Part shown: piece by piece, positions 26,053-35,757 of the stretch
How the letters are laid out: every line of letters starts with the position of its first letter
How positions within the stretch are numbered: position 1 is the first letter of the stretch
Assembly: GCA_944325705.1 (NCBI GenBank)
Contig: CALVBB010000010.1
Coordinates: 1 to 64,000, forward strand
DNA from: Candidatus Gastranaerophilales bacterium
GTDB taxonomy: Bacteria > Cyanobacteriota > Vampirovibrionia > Gastranaerophilales > Gastranaerophilaceae
Length of the DNA: 64,000 nt
Reading direction: 5' to 3'
The notes under the pieces: generated by a model
The model's database searches: none
The model's input: only the letters and a program-made list of their open reading frames with translations
What the model was told of the DNA's origin: nothing
Position numbers and translations under genes: made by a program

Positions 26053-27096
26053 TTATGCTATACCTGCTATAAACGGGTACCCTATCCCTGAAGTCGTGCT
26101 GCCGTTGATATTTGCGATAAAGTTATCAATATGTTTGTCTAAATCATTTTGTTTTCGCTGTTCTTCAGGTTTTTCCGAGCGCGGCAGAGCTGCTCTTTCA
26201 CCTTCTGGAACTTCTGCATATTCTTGAGAAGCTTCTTCTTCATCTTCCTCAAGCCCTGCTGCAATATTCCTGAATGCCTGGAGTGCTATCTGCGTGTCAG
26301 GATTTGCTTCTGCATCTTCACTCAGCAGTTTATCGCCGGCTTTTGCCATGACTTTATCAAGATATTCAGGGTGGGTGCTCACCTGCAGAGCAATTCTTCT
26401 TGCCTGATCTTCTTTAGCCTTTTGTAATTCATCTTTGCCGACAATGGCACGCATACCTTTTCCGGCAAGCCAGCTGCATGCAAGACCGGTCAGTACTCCG
26501 GCAACTGCGCCTACGGCTGTACCTATTCCCGGACAAATTGCTGTTCCTATTGCTGCACCGGCAGCTGCTCCTGCTTTTGCACCTATTGCATATCCTGCTG
26601 TTTCTGCACCGACTATGGCTGCTGATTTCAAAAGTTGTTTGTGCCCTCTGTCTGCACCGAGTTCTTTGTATGTTTTGTAGATATTCGGTGCTTCACAGGC
26701 AAGAGATATTGCCGCAAACCCTCCATTTCCGCCCATAAATTTGCCGGCTTTAGCAAGCTTTCCGCCATTTGCAGCCGCTGCAGCAGAAGCTTGTTGCACT
26801 GCTTTTTGATGTCTGGCTGTATTCTTCACTGTTTCGTAGAAATTTTTTCCTTTAAGACTTCTTTCAAATGCGGCATTTTTCTGAAAGTTTGCTTTTGCCC
26901 TATTAATTGCGCCTTTGTAATCTTTGCGGTTTTTGATAAGCCATCTTCCTCCCTGAATAGCCTTTGCACCGCCCATTAAGACGCCGTAGCCTATTACACC
27001 GTCAGCGAAGCTCACATCAGTGTGGTTAATTGCTGCACCTGTAGTATATTTTGCTACGTTTTGCAAATTTGTCATATTGTAATTTACGTAAGTCAT
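26053..27096 (-). CDS. 347-aa glycine-zipper protein A
   Basis: Unknown family. The N-terminal half is Ala/Lys rich and helical. Around residues 165-215 is a long small-residue hydrophobic zipper (AIGAKAGAAAGAAIGTAI, then GIGTAVGAVAGVLTGLACSW), typical of glycine-zipper segments that pack in or across membranes. The C-terminal 100 residues are acidic (EEDEEEASQEYAE). The ATG at 27096 is preceded by GGGGAAAA. It is paired in organisation with the next gene upstream (27263-28123), which has a zipper at a similar place, and both carry the shared promoter element. A structural or effector-like membrane role is conceivable but unproven. Confidence 0.7.
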   Translation of the reverse strand: MTYVNYNMTNLQNVAKYTTGAAINHTDVSFADGVIGYGVLMGGAKAIQGGRWLIKNRKDYKGAINRAKANFQKNAAFERSLKGKNFYETVKNTARHQKAVQQASAAAAANGGKLAKAGKFMGGNGGFAAISLACEAPNIYKTYKELGADRGHKQLLKSAAIVGAETAGYAIGAKAGAAAGAAIGTAICPGIGTAVGAVAGVLTGLACSWLAGKGMRAIVGKDELQKAKEDQARRIALQVSTHPEYLDKVMAKAGDKLLSEDAEANPDTQIALQAFRNIAAGLEEDEEEASQEYAEVPEGERAALPRSEKPEEQRKQNDLDKHIDNFIANINGSTTSGIGYPFIAGIA

Positions 27097-27135
27097 TTTT
27101 CCCCGTGATAAATTATTAAAAATTTTCCCCTGTTA

Positions 27136-27168
27136 TTAATATAAAGTATTTTGCTCTTAAAAAATTGC
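27136..27168 (-). promoter_or_regulatory. shared promoter element, copy 3 (glycine-zipper gene A)
   Basis: GCAATT, 12 bases, AATACTTTATATTAA on the minus strand, about 40 bases from the start codon at 27096. Confidence 0.7.
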
Positions 27169-27262
27169 CTTTTCAGGACAAAAAAGGCATCAATGGGGGT
27201 AATGCCTTTTTGCCCGGGTTTGTCGGGTGGGAAATTTTCTCACTACCTGCTGACTTTAACCC

Positions 27263-28123
27263 TTAACTTTTATATGAAATTGTTTGACCTAAAAAATCGT
27301 TATTTAATCCGTAGCCTGACTGGAGAAGCATTCCCATCCGCATAATTTCTTCCGGTGTCATTCCGGAACCTTGAGCAAACGGATTTGTAGTTCCGGTATC
27401 AAATGAACTTCCTGCAGACTGTGCTGTTTGGTTGGAAGTCTGCGCAGCCATTTCAGCTTCTGCCTGTCGTTCTGTGTAGTTTTTGCCGACGACAAGTTTT
27501 GCAAGCCAGTCGCCTGCCATATAACCGACGATGCTTCCAACTACCGGAACAGGAATTAGTGCGGTGCCGAGAGCCATACCGAGCATTCCTGCACCTACTC
27601 TTGCGACAGATCTGCCGGCTTCTTTAGCGCCTCCTATAATTCCGCCTTCCTTCATTCCGCCGTTAACGTTTTTAATTTCTGCTGCAAGCATTAATATACC
27701 GCCTATTAACGGAAGTCTTTTGCCTATTGCACCGAGTGAACCTTTAAGCCCGCCTAAAAAACTGTTTTTACCTGCTGCTATTGCGGAATTTGCACCGACT
27801 TTCCAGCCTTTTCCGATAAGTTTAGGCGTTGTTTTCAGCTGGTACCACATATCTTTCCAGAAGCCGCCGTGGAGCCTTCTTACACTCTGATTATGTTTTT
27901 CGGAAGCTTTTATGGCGTTTTTAAACTGTGTCCAGAAGTTTTTAAAATATAAACCTCCAGTCCTTTTACCGTCAGCGCCTTTAACCCCACGGAAAGAATC
28001 TGCAAGTGTTTTGGAAAAGGTCTCGTTGCCTGTTCCGATAATGAAATCAGGTGCAATCTTGCCGGCGCGTTTTATATAACGCCATGCGTTGTTTAGTGTT
28101 GTCGCACTAATTCCCATAACCAT
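27263..28123 (-). CDS. 286-aa glycine-zipper protein B
   Basis: Unknown family. The first 130 residues are basic and aromatic (includes GGLYFKNFWTQFKNAI). Around 130-215 lies a Gly/Ala/Ile zipper (GGILMLAAEI, GVGMLG-like segments, then GSIVGYMAGDWLAKLVVGK). The tail is Gln/Thr/Ser rich and carries the dipeptide-rich stretch AEAEMAAQTSNQTAQSA. The last residues are NDFLGQTISYKS. Architecture and promoter both match the neighbouring gene at 26053-27096; the segment GDWLAKLVVGK parallels SWLAGKGMRAIVGK there, suggesting distant paralogues. AGGAAG precedes the ATG. Confidence 0.7.
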   Translation of the reverse strand: MVMGISATTLNNAWRYIKRAGKIAPDFIIGTGNETFSKTLADSFRGVKGADGKRTGGLYFKNFWTQFKNAIKASEKHNQSVRRLHGGFWKDMWYQLKTTPKLIGKGWKVGANSAIAAGKNSFLGGLKGSLGAIGKRLPLIGGILMLAAEIKNVNGGMKEGGIIGGAKEAGRSVARVGAGMLGMALGTALIPVPVVGSIVGYMAGDWLAKLVVGKNYTERQAEAEMAAQTSNQTAQSAGSSFDTGTTNPFAQGSGMTPEEIMRMGMLLQSGYGLNNDFLGQTISYKS

Positions 28124-28159
28124 AACTTACTTCCTTAATTTTTTAACTACCTTACCTTA

Positions 28160-28192
28160 CTTATATAAAGTTTTTCTTTTGATATAAATTGC
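28160..28192 (-). promoter_or_regulatory. shared promoter element, copy 4 (glycine-zipper gene B)
   Basis: GCAATT, 12 bases, AAAACTTTATATAAG on the minus strand, 37 bases upstream of the start codon at 28123. The most diverged of the seven copies, yet with the same spacing. Confidence 0.65.
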
Positions 28193-28267
28193 TATTATTT
28201 GAATTTATGTTACAAAATTTAATATTTTGTCTTTATATTTACAAAACCTTAAAATAAGCGTATACTT

Positions 28268-28498
28268 ATGATTATGTACTGTAGCGATTCCAAAATCTTT
28301 ATTGAAGATGACGACATTTGTGTTACCTGTGAAAATTACGTAAAAGAATTAAACTGTCCACTTTTAAGTGCGCTTGTTCAGGGTGATGTTTTTCTTGAGG
28401 ATAGTCTTGTTGTCAGAAGCTGTGGGTTTTATAAAGAGTTTAAAAGATACTTACATATAGTTAGGAGTAGAAAAAATGAGAACAATAACGCTAATTAA
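28268..28498 (+). CDS. small 76-aa Cys-containing protein
   Basis: This small acidic ORF contains CxxC-like features: FIEDDDICVTCENYVKELNC and RSCGFYKEF. Its Cys spacing is compatible with metal binding. The start ATG has no strong RBS. The last 23 bases overlap the start of the isocitrate-dehydrogenase-like gene in another frame, and that gene's RBS lies within it. Such overlap suggests co-transcription. I do not recognise the family; an alternative start is the Met three codons in. Confidence 0.5.
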   Translation: MIMYCSDSKIFIEDDDICVTCENYVKELNCPLLSALVQGDVFLEDSLVVRSCGFYKEFKRYLHIVRSRKNENNNAN

Positions 28499-29468
28499 CG
28501 GTGACGGAATAGGGCCAGAGATTTCGGATGCTGTTGTAAAAATTATTGATGCCAGCGGGTTAAAAATAAACTGGGATGTTCAAACTGCAGGTGCAGATGT
28601 TGTTCATGAAGAAGGCACCCCGTTGCCACCAAGAGTTCTTGAATCTATAAAAGTTAATAAGGTAGCTTTAAAAGCGCCAGTTACAACTCCTATAGGCTAT
28701 GGCTTTTCTTCTGTTAATGTACAGCTGCGCAAAGCTCTCGATTTGTATGCAAGCGTTAGACCTGCCAAAAATTTGCCTAATATTCAGACACGATATGATA
28801 ATGTTAATCTCGTTATTGTAAGAGAAAATACCGAAGATCTCTATGCAGGTGTTGAACACAGAATTGATGAAAATTCAGCTGAAAGTATTAAAATTATCAC
28901 AAGAAAAGCTTCCGAAAGAATTTGCCGTTACGCTTTTGAATACGCTGTTAAGCATAAAAGAAAAGAGGTTTGCGTTGCAACAAAAGCAAATATCTGTAAA
29001 CTTTCTGACGGACTGTTTCTTGATTGCTTCCGAAAAATTGCACAAAATTATCCTAAGATTAAAACCAGAGAAATTTTAGTTGATAATCTCTGCTTGCAGC
29101 TTGTTCAGGATCCGTCTCAGTTTGAAGTTATTGTAATGCCAAATCTTTACGGCGATATAGTTTCTGATTTGACTGCCGGCCTAATTGGCGGTCTTGGTGT
29201 TGCTCAGGGTGCCAATATCGGAGAATACTGTGCGGTGTTTGAACCTGTCCACGGCTCCGCTCCTGATATAAAAGGGCAGAATAAGGCTAATCCTACAGCG
29301 TTGCTTTTGTCTGCAATTGAGATGCTTAAGTATATTGATGAAACAACCTATGCAGAAAAAATTGAAAAAGCTCTTTATAAAACTTTGAAAAGCGGTATAA
29401 GAACGGTTGATATTGGCGGAACTGCTTCTACAACCGAGTTTACTGATGCAATAATATCAAATTTATAA
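28476..29468 (+). CDS. isocitrate dehydrogenase-like (NAD-type) beta-decarboxylating dehydrogenase
   Basis: This 330-residue protein is of the isocitrate/isopropylmalate dehydrogenase family. [21 protein letters not shown] is the isocitrate-type substrate region, [15 protein letters not shown] carries the NTEDxYxG segment, and [17 protein letters not shown] holds the metal-binding Asp residues. The C-terminal nucleotide motif [17 protein letters not shown] fits the NAD-dependent isocitrate or homoisocitrate group rather than the larger NADP type. It would make 2-oxoglutarate from isocitrate. There is no leu operon nearby, which favours isocitrate over isopropylmalate. A bidirectional terminator follows the stop. 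Confidence 0.85.
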   Translation: MRTITLINGDGIGPEISDAVVKIIDASGLKINWDVQTAGADVVHEEGTPLPPRVLESIKVNKVALKAPVTTPIGYGFSSVNVQLRKALDLYASVRPAKNLPNIQTRYDNVNLVIVRENTEDLYAGVEHRIDENSAESIKIITRKASERICRYAFEYAVKHKRKEVCVATKANICKLSDGLFLDCFRKIAQNYPKIKTREILVDNLCLQLVQDPSQFEVIVMPNLYGDIVSDLTAGLIGGLGVAQGANIGEYCAVFEPVHGSAPDIKGQNKANPTALLLSAIEMLKYIDETTYAEKIEKALYKTLKSGIRTVDIGGTASTTEFTDAIISNL

Positions 29469-29478
29469 TAATAAAAAA

Positions 29479-29509
29479 AATTCCTGCTAGTTTATAGCAG
29501 GAATTTTTT
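29479..29509. terminator. bidirectional terminator
   Basis: AATTCCTGCTA pairs with TAGCAGGAATT, flanked by A8 and T8. It separates the convergent dehydrogenase and TMEM43-like genes. Confidence 0.9.
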
Positions 29510-30607
29510 TTATACCTGTTCCGGCGGAAGAGTCTGCGGTTTAGGCTTTTTTAATTTTAATAAGAAGTATCCTGCGGCGATCGCTGCTATAATTGCAGGT
29601 ATTGCAATTTCAGGTCTGACGGCAATCCATGCTATTCCTATTGTAACAGCAGATAGTACAAGTGCTATAATAAATGCCGCAAAATGAACCGCACCTGAAC
29701 CTATTTCACCTATTATTGGTATAAATGACATGACTGATGTTACCGGCGAGATAAATAAACATAATCCGAAAAACATCAATCCGAAACCTAAACATCTAAA
29801 CAGCATTGTAGATATATTGTTCTTATTTATAAAATGTTCAACCATTTCTTCTGCAGAGTATTTACCGGGTTCCAGAATTGAAATCTCAAATTTTGAGTTC
29901 TTAAACATAGAAAGTGTTTTGTTATATTGTGTTGATATTACTGATATGTCGCTGTTATTTGGTATAACTGTATAAGAGATTCTGTAGTCGCCGACGTTAC
30001 CGGTCTGTCCGCTTACAACAGGTATATAGATGTGGTTGTTTACAATATTATAACGTCCGCTTAACGAAGCGAGCGAAAGCTGGCTTGACGGGGTTACATT
30101 TTGTAAAAGGGATGACCCTGCTGAAAAATCTCCTATTGTAACGTTCTGTGCGTATTGAGTTTGAGATTGAAGCTTCATTACCGGATTTTCGTAGCTGGCT
30201 GATCTGTAGAAGTTTCCGGAATCAATTTGTTTTTCCGACCAAACCTTGCTGTAAGAATATCTGCGCCTGCCGTCCTTTGTTCTGCTGCGTTCTTTCCATT
30301 GATACATCTCAACCTTTCGCGATAACACTGGCACATTTATACTTACATATTCATCACTTAAGTTTTCTGTTGTATTAATTTTCCCTGAATAATGAATAAG
30401 TTTTCTGTCATTTTCCGGTGAATAGCTGTTTACGCTAATAACATTATCTGATATAAATTGCGCTTTTTTTTGATTGTTAACAAAGTTACCTTCATTCCAG
30501 CTAAGCAGCCAGAAAGATCCCAGAAACAACAAAATACCTGCTACTACGTTCTTGAATGAGGCTTTTGTATTGTCCAGCGGATCGTAGCTTACATGGTCAT
30601 TTAACAT
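29510..30607 (-). CDS. TMEM43-family membrane protein
   Basis: This 365-residue protein has the layout of the TMEM43/DUF1625 family. A short N-terminal tail is followed by one helix (NVVAGILLFLGSFWLLSW) ending in the family motif WNEG. Then comes a large extracytoplasmic domain of about 220 residues, and a C-terminal cluster of helices with PVTSVMSFIPIIGEIGSG. The family occurs in animals and scattered bacteria; its bacterial function is not established. GGAG precedes the ATG. Monocistronic, sharing a bidirectional terminator. Confidence 0.8.
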   Translation of the reverse strand: MLNDHVSYDPLDNTKASFKNVVAGILLFLGSFWLLSWNEGNFVNNQKKAQFISDNVISVNSYSPENDRKLIHYSGKINTTENLSDEYVSINVPVLSRKVEMYQWKERSRTKDGRRRYSYSKVWSEKQIDSGNFYRSASYENPVMKLQSQTQYAQNVTIGDFSAGSSLLQNVTPSSQLSLASLSGRYNIVNNHIYIPVVSGQTGNVGDYRISYTVIPNNSDISVISTQYNKTLSMFKNSKFEISILEPGKYSAEEMVEHFINKNNISTMLFRCLGFGLMFFGLCLFISPVTSVMSFIPIIGEIGSGAVHFAAFIIALVLSAVTIGIAWIAVRPEIAIPAIIAAIAAGYFLLKLKKPKPQTLPPEQV

Positions 30608-30674
30608 AAACTATCTCCTAAAATTATAATACATCTTAAACTTACAATTTTAGGTCGACAGTGTCATCATACAT

Positions 30675-31004
30675 TTAATCTAAAAGCCCTAAGTCCCGCA
30701 AAAATCTGGAGTTATCTGCAAGTTTTTCCAGCTTTTCATCTTCAAGCGGATCGACAGCACCTTTTTTAAATAGTTCTTCAACCAGCTGATTGTGCGTTGT
30801 GTTTTCCGGGTCAGAAAGAACAAGCTTTGAAAAGTTTTTTATGTCGCATTTTTTTTCATAAAGATCTACGGCATGCTTTGTTAAATTATCCAGAAACTCA
30901 TTTTTAGACAGATCAAAATCCACATCAACAGGCTTTATCATCCCGTGATTTGGTGCGGTAGTTTTGGTGCTTAATTTTTCAGATAATCGTTTAAATAATT
31001 TCAT
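30675..31004 (-). CDS. 109-aa protein of unknown function
   Basis: This soluble, charged protein has an N-terminal basic stretch (KLFKRLSEKLSTKT), the motif VDVDFDLSKNEFLDNLTKHA and a C-terminal acidic helix. GAGGAT precedes the ATG. No known domain is recognised. It is divergent from serS and lies 67 bases upstream of the TMEM43-like gene on the same strand. Confidence 0.6.
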   Translation of the reverse strand: MKLFKRLSEKLSTKTTAPNHGMIKPVDVDFDLSKNEFLDNLTKHAVDLYEKKCDIKNFSKLVLSDPENTTHNQLVEELFKKGAVDPLEDEKLEKLADNSRFLRDLGLLD

Positions 31005-31153
31005 GCCACATATCCTCTACAATATTATCCTATTATTTGCAAAATTTTGCAATAAATCTATAGATTTAGCCTGCAGAATTATTTTAATCTTGATTATTAC
31101 CTGTCTTTCATTTAGAATAAATGTGCTTGTTATGAAAAAGAAAGAGGTCTGAG

Positions 31154-32419
31154 ATGCTTGATATAAAACTTATTCGGGAAAATCCTGAAAAAATTAACGA
31201 ACTTTTAAAGAGAAGAAATCCGGGTTTATCAATTGATGAAGTTATTAAGATTGATGAAGAAAGAAGAAAAATTCAGACTGCAGCTGATGAACTGCGTGCC
31301 AGAAGAAAAAAAGATTCGCAGATGATAGGTGAATTGAAGAAAAAGGGTGAAAACACTGACGCTGTTCAGGCAGAAGTTAAAAAAATTGGTGATGAGATTA
31401 AAGAGCTGGAAGAAAAGCAGACCGAACTTGATACAAAACAGCGTGATTTGCTTCTTCATATCCCGAATATTCCTGACGAAACCACTCCAATCGGAGCTTC
31501 CGAGGATGATAATCAGGAAGTTTACAAATGGGGAGAGCCGAGAAAGTTTGACTTTGAATTTAAACCTCACTGGGATTTGTGTGAAGAAAAAGGGCTTGTT
31601 GACTTTGAACGGGGTGTAAAGCTTTCGCAGAGCCGTTTTACTCTATATCGCGGCAAAGGTGCAAAGTTAGAGCGTGCAATTATTAATTTCTTCCTTGATT
31701 ACCACTGCGGAGAACAGGGGTACGAGGAAATATTGCCGCCGTTTATGGCAAATGCTGCTACAATGACCGGAACAGGACAACTTCCGAAGTTCGCAGAAGA
31801 TATGTATAAGTGTGTTGATGAGGATTTATACCTTATTCCGACTGCCGAAGTTCCTGTTACAAACATTTATGCAGGAGAAATCCTGTCGGAAGATGACCTT
31901 CCTAAGTATATGACAGCCTATACTCCTTGCTTCCGGCGCGAAGCAGGTTCTGCAGGAAAAGACACAAGAGGCTTAATTCGTGTTCACCAGTTTAATAAGG
32001 TTGAACTTGTTAAACTCTGCACCCCGCAGACAAGTAAAGAAGAGCACGAAAAATTAACCGAAGACGCTGAAAAAATGCTGCAGCTGCTGGAACTCCCGTA
32101 TCGGCGAGAGGCACTTTGTACCGCTGATATTGGTTTTTCGGCAAATAAATGCTGGGATTTGGAAGTCTGGATGCCGTCTTACGGAACTTACAAAGAAATA
32201 TCCAGCTGTTCAAATTACGGAGATTATCAGGCAAGACGTGCAAATATCAGATACCGCGATAAGGCAACCGGAAAAACACAGTTTGTCCATACGATTAACG
32301 GTTCGGGGCTTGCCGTTGGCAGAACGTTTGCAGCGATTGTTGAAAATTACCAGCAGGAGGACGGAACCATTATTATTCCGGAAGTCCTCAGGAAATATAC
32401 AGGATTTGATAAAATATAA
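31154..32419 (+). CDS. serS: seryl-tRNA synthetase
   Basis: This class II aminoacyl-tRNA synthetase of 421 residues charges tRNA-Ser. The N-terminal coiled-coil arm (about residues 30-105; long Lys/Glu heptads) recognises the tRNA variable arm. The catalytic domain follows, with motif 2 in [20 protein letters not shown] and motif 3 in [19 protein letters not shown]. The length is normal. GAGGT precedes the ATG, and a terminator follows directly. Confidence 0.97.
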   Translation: MLDIKLIRENPEKINELLKRRNPGLSIDEVIKIDEERRKIQTAADELRARRKKDSQMIGELKKKGENTDAVQAEVKKIGDEIKELEEKQTELDTKQRDLLLHIPNIPDETTPIGASEDDNQEVYKWGEPRKFDFEFKPHWDLCEEKGLVDFERGVKLSQSRFTLYRGKGAKLERAIINFFLDYHCGEQGYEEILPPFMANAATMTGTGQLPKFAEDMYKCVDEDLYLIPTAEVPVTNIYAGEILSEDDLPKYMTAYTPCFRREAGSAGKDTRGLIRVHQFNKVELVKLCTPQTSKEEHEKLTEDAEKMLQLLELPYRREALCTADIGFSANKCWDLEVWMPSYGTYKEISSCSNYGDYQARRANIRYRDKATGKTQFVHTINGSGLAVGRTFAAIVENYQQEDGTIIIPEVLRKYTGFDKI

Positions 32420-32421
32420 TA

Positions 32422-32447
32422 AAAAGCTCCTGAAATGGAGCTTTTTT
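32422..32447 (+). terminator. terminator of serS
   Basis: AAAAGCTCC pairs with GGAGCTTTT around TGAAAT, followed by T6. Confidence 0.85.
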
Positions 32448-32479
32448 ATTTATTCTGTAGTTTTGATCCTTTCAATTGT

Positions 32480-32749
32480 TTATTTAATCTTGCCTTTATA
32501 ATTGCCTTTTTCAAGCTTGACTGGTTTTTTTGAGGCGTCTGCAAGGCTGTCTATGCCGTCGAATATTCCTCTGACAAGGCTTGCAAACTTCTGATTTGAT
32601 GAATATTTTCTTAATTCAATCTCAAGTTTGTCTTTGGGCATTGATGTGCCCATTTCAAATCCTTTTTTGTAATCTTCCATATTGTTTGCAATTTTAATTT
32701 TTACTCTTTGTCCGCCGGTGAAACTTAAAGGGGTAATTTTTATATTCAT
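32480..32749 (-). CDS. small 89-aa basic protein with N-terminal SFTG motif
   Basis: The N-terminus, MNIKITPLSFTGGQRVKIK, includes the beta-strand plus F-x-G pattern that recurs at the start of other proteins in the window (ISFGA in the GNAT gene, IPFGA in the 730-aa gene). The remainder is Lys-rich and helical. A good RBS (AAGGATAG) precedes the ATG. No function can be given. It converges on serS. Confidence 0.6.
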   Translation of the reverse strand: MNIKITPLSFTGGQRVKIKIANNMEDYKKGFEMGTSMPKDKLEIELRKYSSNQKFASLVRGIFDGIDSLADASKKPVKLEKGNYKGKIK

Positions 32750-32863
32750 AGATTTTTCTATCCTTATCTGCTGTGTTACTTTTTGATTAAACAGTGTAAA
32801 AATTTTTTTTTGCTAATAAAGTTAAAAAATTTTTAAATTAATCAACCGTGTGATATAATTGTA

Positions 32864-33370
32864 ATGTATTTTATGTTATGCGGGAATGTTAACGATTATA
32901 TGACAGCAATGAAATTCAATATAGACAGACTTTTAAAAATGCTTGAAGAACCTTTTACCTATAAAGACACAGCTTATCACAGATTTTTGAAATTCATCTG
33001 TGAACTTATTCTTATTGTAAGGTATTTTTATATCTGCCAGCCTCTAATCTTAAAACTCTTAATCGGCTTGCCGGTGCTCTATTTTGGTATTCATGTTTAT
33101 GTCTGGTATGCAGTTTTTGTTGTTTGGACAAAGGTTATTGATGAATATTTTCTCTATGACCTGTCTGCTGAAACTTTTTCAATTCGTAAATATTTTAAAA
33201 TAAATTTTTTCAGGCAGCTTCTGTTTATTTTTACATTTATATTTATGTATGTTTATTATAAAGTTCCTTTCGGGTGGATTTGTTTTATTTATACAGTATT
33301 TATGTTAATGCTTGCTGCCGGCTATATTGCTCCTGAATTTGACAGAAGAATTTACACACAGGAAAAATAA
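32864..33370 (+). CDS. 168-aa membrane protein of unknown function
   Basis: The protein shows four or so hydrophobic segments: LILIVRYFYI, ILKLLIGLPVLYFGIHVYVWYAVFVVW, FFRQLLFIFTFIFMYVYY and GWICFIYTVFMLMLAAGYIA. Its N-terminus is charged (MKFNIDRLLKMLEEPFTYKD). The first ATG is only a few bases from a TATAAT box, so a later start (Met at 32900 or 32909) is more likely. No family recognised. Confidence 0.6.
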   Translation: MYFMLCGNVNDYMTAMKFNIDRLLKMLEEPFTYKDTAYHRFLKFICELILIVRYFYICQPLILKLLIGLPVLYFGIHVYVWYAVFVVWTKVIDEYFLYDLSAETFSIRKYFKINFFRQLLFIFTFIFMYVYYKVPFGWICFIYTVFMLMLAAGYIAPEFDRRIYTQEK

Positions 33371-33452
33371 AGTTAAGAATTCTTTTTTTGTGTTATTATA
33401 TGAATAACGACCGGTTTTTAGTGTTAGGCAGGACGACCGGACTTGAAGGTTT

Positions 33453-35741
33453 ATGATGTACGAATTTCCATTTGAGCTGGATGATTTTCAAAAACAGGCG
33501 TGCGAATATATTGATGCAGGCAAAAGTGTTGTGGTCTGCGCCCCGACAGGTGCCGGCAAAACAGTTATTGCACAGCATGCAATCCATAGAGCGCTGGAAG
33601 ATGGAACAAGAATTTTTTATACAACTCCTTTAAAAGCCCTTTCAAACCAGAAGTATTACGATTTTTCCGAAAAATACGGTTCTGATAAAGTCGGACTTTT
33701 AACAGGAGATACTTCAATCAACAGAAACGGGCAGATTGTTGTTATGACTACTGAAGTTTTCCGTAACATGCTTTATGGAACTAATTTCGGTGCAGTTGCG
33801 GATAATTTAAAAGACGTTAAATATGTTGTTTTAGATGAAGTTCACTATATGAATGACGAGCAGCGCGGAACTGTCTGGGAGGAAAGTATAATTTACTGCC
33901 CGACTAATGTTCAGATAATTGCACTCTCTGCAACTGTTGCAAATGCGGATGAACTTACTGCATGGATTAATACTGTGCATTCAAAAACAGAACTCGTTGA
34001 TACTGATTTCAGACCGGTTCCTTTGAAATTCTTTTATTTTGACAGTTCACAGCCTGACAGGCTACTGCCGCTTCTAACGCCATCCGGTCAGCTTAATAAA
34101 AAAATTAAACCGGAGAAAAAGTTTTACGGTCACAATCGAAAAAAACAGCGTTCTTATGTTAAAGAGGTAGTTAGAAATCTTTTTAATCAGGATATGCTGC
34201 CTGCAATTTATTTTACATTTTCACGTAAAAAGTGTGATGAGCAGATGGAAAAATGCGCTTCATTAGACCTTGTTACAAGAGGCGAGAGAGCTCAGATTAA
34301 GCAGTTTATTGATGAGTATATTGCTGAAAACCCGCATCTTTATAACAACAAACATATTGATTATCTTCTCTGCGGTGTCGCCTCCCATCATGCAGGACTT
34401 TTACCGGCGTGGAAAATTCTTGTGGAAAAGCTTTTTCAGAAAGGTTTAATTAAAGTTGTATTTGCAACAGAAACTCTTGCTGCAGGAATTAACATGCCTG
34501 CGCGTTCTACCGTTATAAGTTCAACCAGTAAGAGGACTGACAGCGGACACAGGATGCTTACAGCCAGCGAATTCTTGCAGATGTCGGGGAGAGCCGGCAG
34601 GCGCGGAATGGATGAGGTCGGCTATGTTACAATTGTCGGCTCTCCTTTTGAATCGCCGGAAGAAGTAGCGGAACTTGTGTTAAGCGGTGCAAACCCTCTG
34701 GAAAGCCGATTTTCCCCGAGTTATTCCATGGTTTTGAATCTGCTCCAGCGTTTTAGTCTTGATGAAGCAAAAGAACTTATTCTGAAAAGTTTCGGGTATT
34801 TTTCTTCTGGTTCGCGTTTGAAACCGCTTTTTGATATGCAGGTGGCACTTGAAAATGAAGCTAAAGAAAGAAGTTTTGTTTGCCCTTTTAAGTATACCGA
34901 CGAGCAGCTTTTTGAATATGATAAAATCCGTCATATTTATGTGCAGAACAGACAGACTTATAAAAAAATCTGCAAGCAGGAGCGTGCCAAAAACAGACCG
35001 CTCCCGCCGGAGGCCGTCCAGTTTGGAAAAGATACAAAAGCCATGCTTGAGAGAATGCACAGTTTCCCGTGTGATAACTGCAAATTGTACAAAAAACATT
35101 CAAAAAGTATTGAAGTAATTGCAAGAATTAATGTCCGCCTTAAAAAGCTTCAAAAAGAAATCGAGCGTCAGCGTGATATTTTCTGGAATAAGTTTCTTGC
35201 CCACAGAAGTGTATTGCAGGATTTTGGCTATTTGAAAGACGATTATCCTGAGGAAAAAGGGGTTACTACCTCACAAATCCGCTCTGAAAACGAACTTTTT
35301 ATTGCAGAAATCATATTCTCTCACGTTCTGGAAAATCTTACGCCGGCGCAGCTTGCTGCTGTAGTTTGTGCTATTACTACAGAGGAGCTAAGGATAGATA
35401 TTCCGTATCTTCCAATATCAGAACCTGTTCGCAAAACTTTAAATCAAATCAGAAATATCAGGCGCAGAATAGAAAAAGTCCAGAATAATTATTCTGTTGA
35501 TGCTCCTTTATATATAAATCCTTATTTTAGTTCGTTAATTGAACTCTGGGTTGAAGGGGCTGAGTGGGAAACAATTACCGGGCAGCTTGACATCGGGGAA
35601 GGCGATATAGTAAGATCATTTAAGCGTGTAGTTGATGTGCTGCGTCAGTTTACAACAATATCAAATGTTCCTGAGGCGCTTGTCTTTACTGCACGCGAGG
35701 CAATAGATAAAATTCAGAGAGAACCTGTTGATATTGATTAA
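33453..35741 (+). CDS. Ski2/Mtr4-like DEVH-box RNA helicase
   Basis: This is a 762-residue superfamily 2 helicase. Motif I is CAPTGAGKT (about 28-36), motif II DEVHYM, motif III LSATVAN and motif VI QMSGRAGRRGMD. The C-terminal 250 residues contain the DSHCT-type helical domain seen in Ski2/Mtr4-like proteins and in cyanobacterial relatives. It would unwind RNA in decay or ribosome maturation. The segment CDNCKLYKKHSK near 540 has a CxxC pair. AAGG precedes the ATG, and two ACGACCGG copies (33407 and 33433) lie in its leader. It is followed closely by a prepilin gene with a G tract. Confidence 0.88.
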   Translation: MMYEFPFELDDFQKQACEYIDAGKSVVVCAPTGAGKTVIAQHAIHRALEDGTRIFYTTPLKALSNQKYYDFSEKYGSDKVGLLTGDTSINRNGQIVVMTTEVFRNMLYGTNFGAVADNLKDVKYVVLDEVHYMNDEQRGTVWEESIIYCPTNVQIIALSATVANADELTAWINTVHSKTELVDTDFRPVPLKFFYFDSSQPDRLLPLLTPSGQLNKKIKPEKKFYGHNRKKQRSYVKEVVRNLFNQDMLPAIYFTFSRKKCDEQMEKCASLDLVTRGERAQIKQFIDEYIAENPHLYNNKHIDYLLCGVASHHAGLLPAWKILVEKLFQKGLIKVVFATETLAAGINMPARSTVISSTSKRTDSGHRMLTASEFLQMSGRAGRRGMDEVGYVTIVGSPFESPEEVAELVLSGANPLESRFSPSYSMVLNLLQRFSLDEAKELILKSFGYFSSGSRLKPLFDMQVALENEAKERSFVCPFKYTDEQLFEYDKIRHIYVQNRQTYKKICKQERAKNRPLPPEAVQFGKDTKAMLERMHSFPCDNCKLYKKHSKSIEVIARINVRLKKLQKEIERQRDIFWNKFLAHRSVLQDFGYLKDDYPEEKGVTTSQIRSENELFIAEIIFSHVLENLTPAQLAAVVCAITTEELRIDIPYLPISEPVRKTLNQIRNIRRRIEKVQNNYSVDAPLYINPYFSSLIELWVEGAEWETITGQLDIGEGDIVRSFKRVVDVLRQFTTISNVPEALVFTAREAIDKIQREPVDID

Positions 35742-35757
35742 AAAGAAAGGAGAAATT

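Noticed and set aside
26435-26738. Ala/Pro-rich and Leu-rich frames antisense to the glycine-zipper gene
   Set aside because: They are shadows created by the repeated Gly/Ala codons of the real gene.
33407-33440. Two ACGACCGG direct repeats before the helicase gene
   Set aside because: They are too short and too few to claim an operator or CRISPR-like repeat; noted only in the gene entry.
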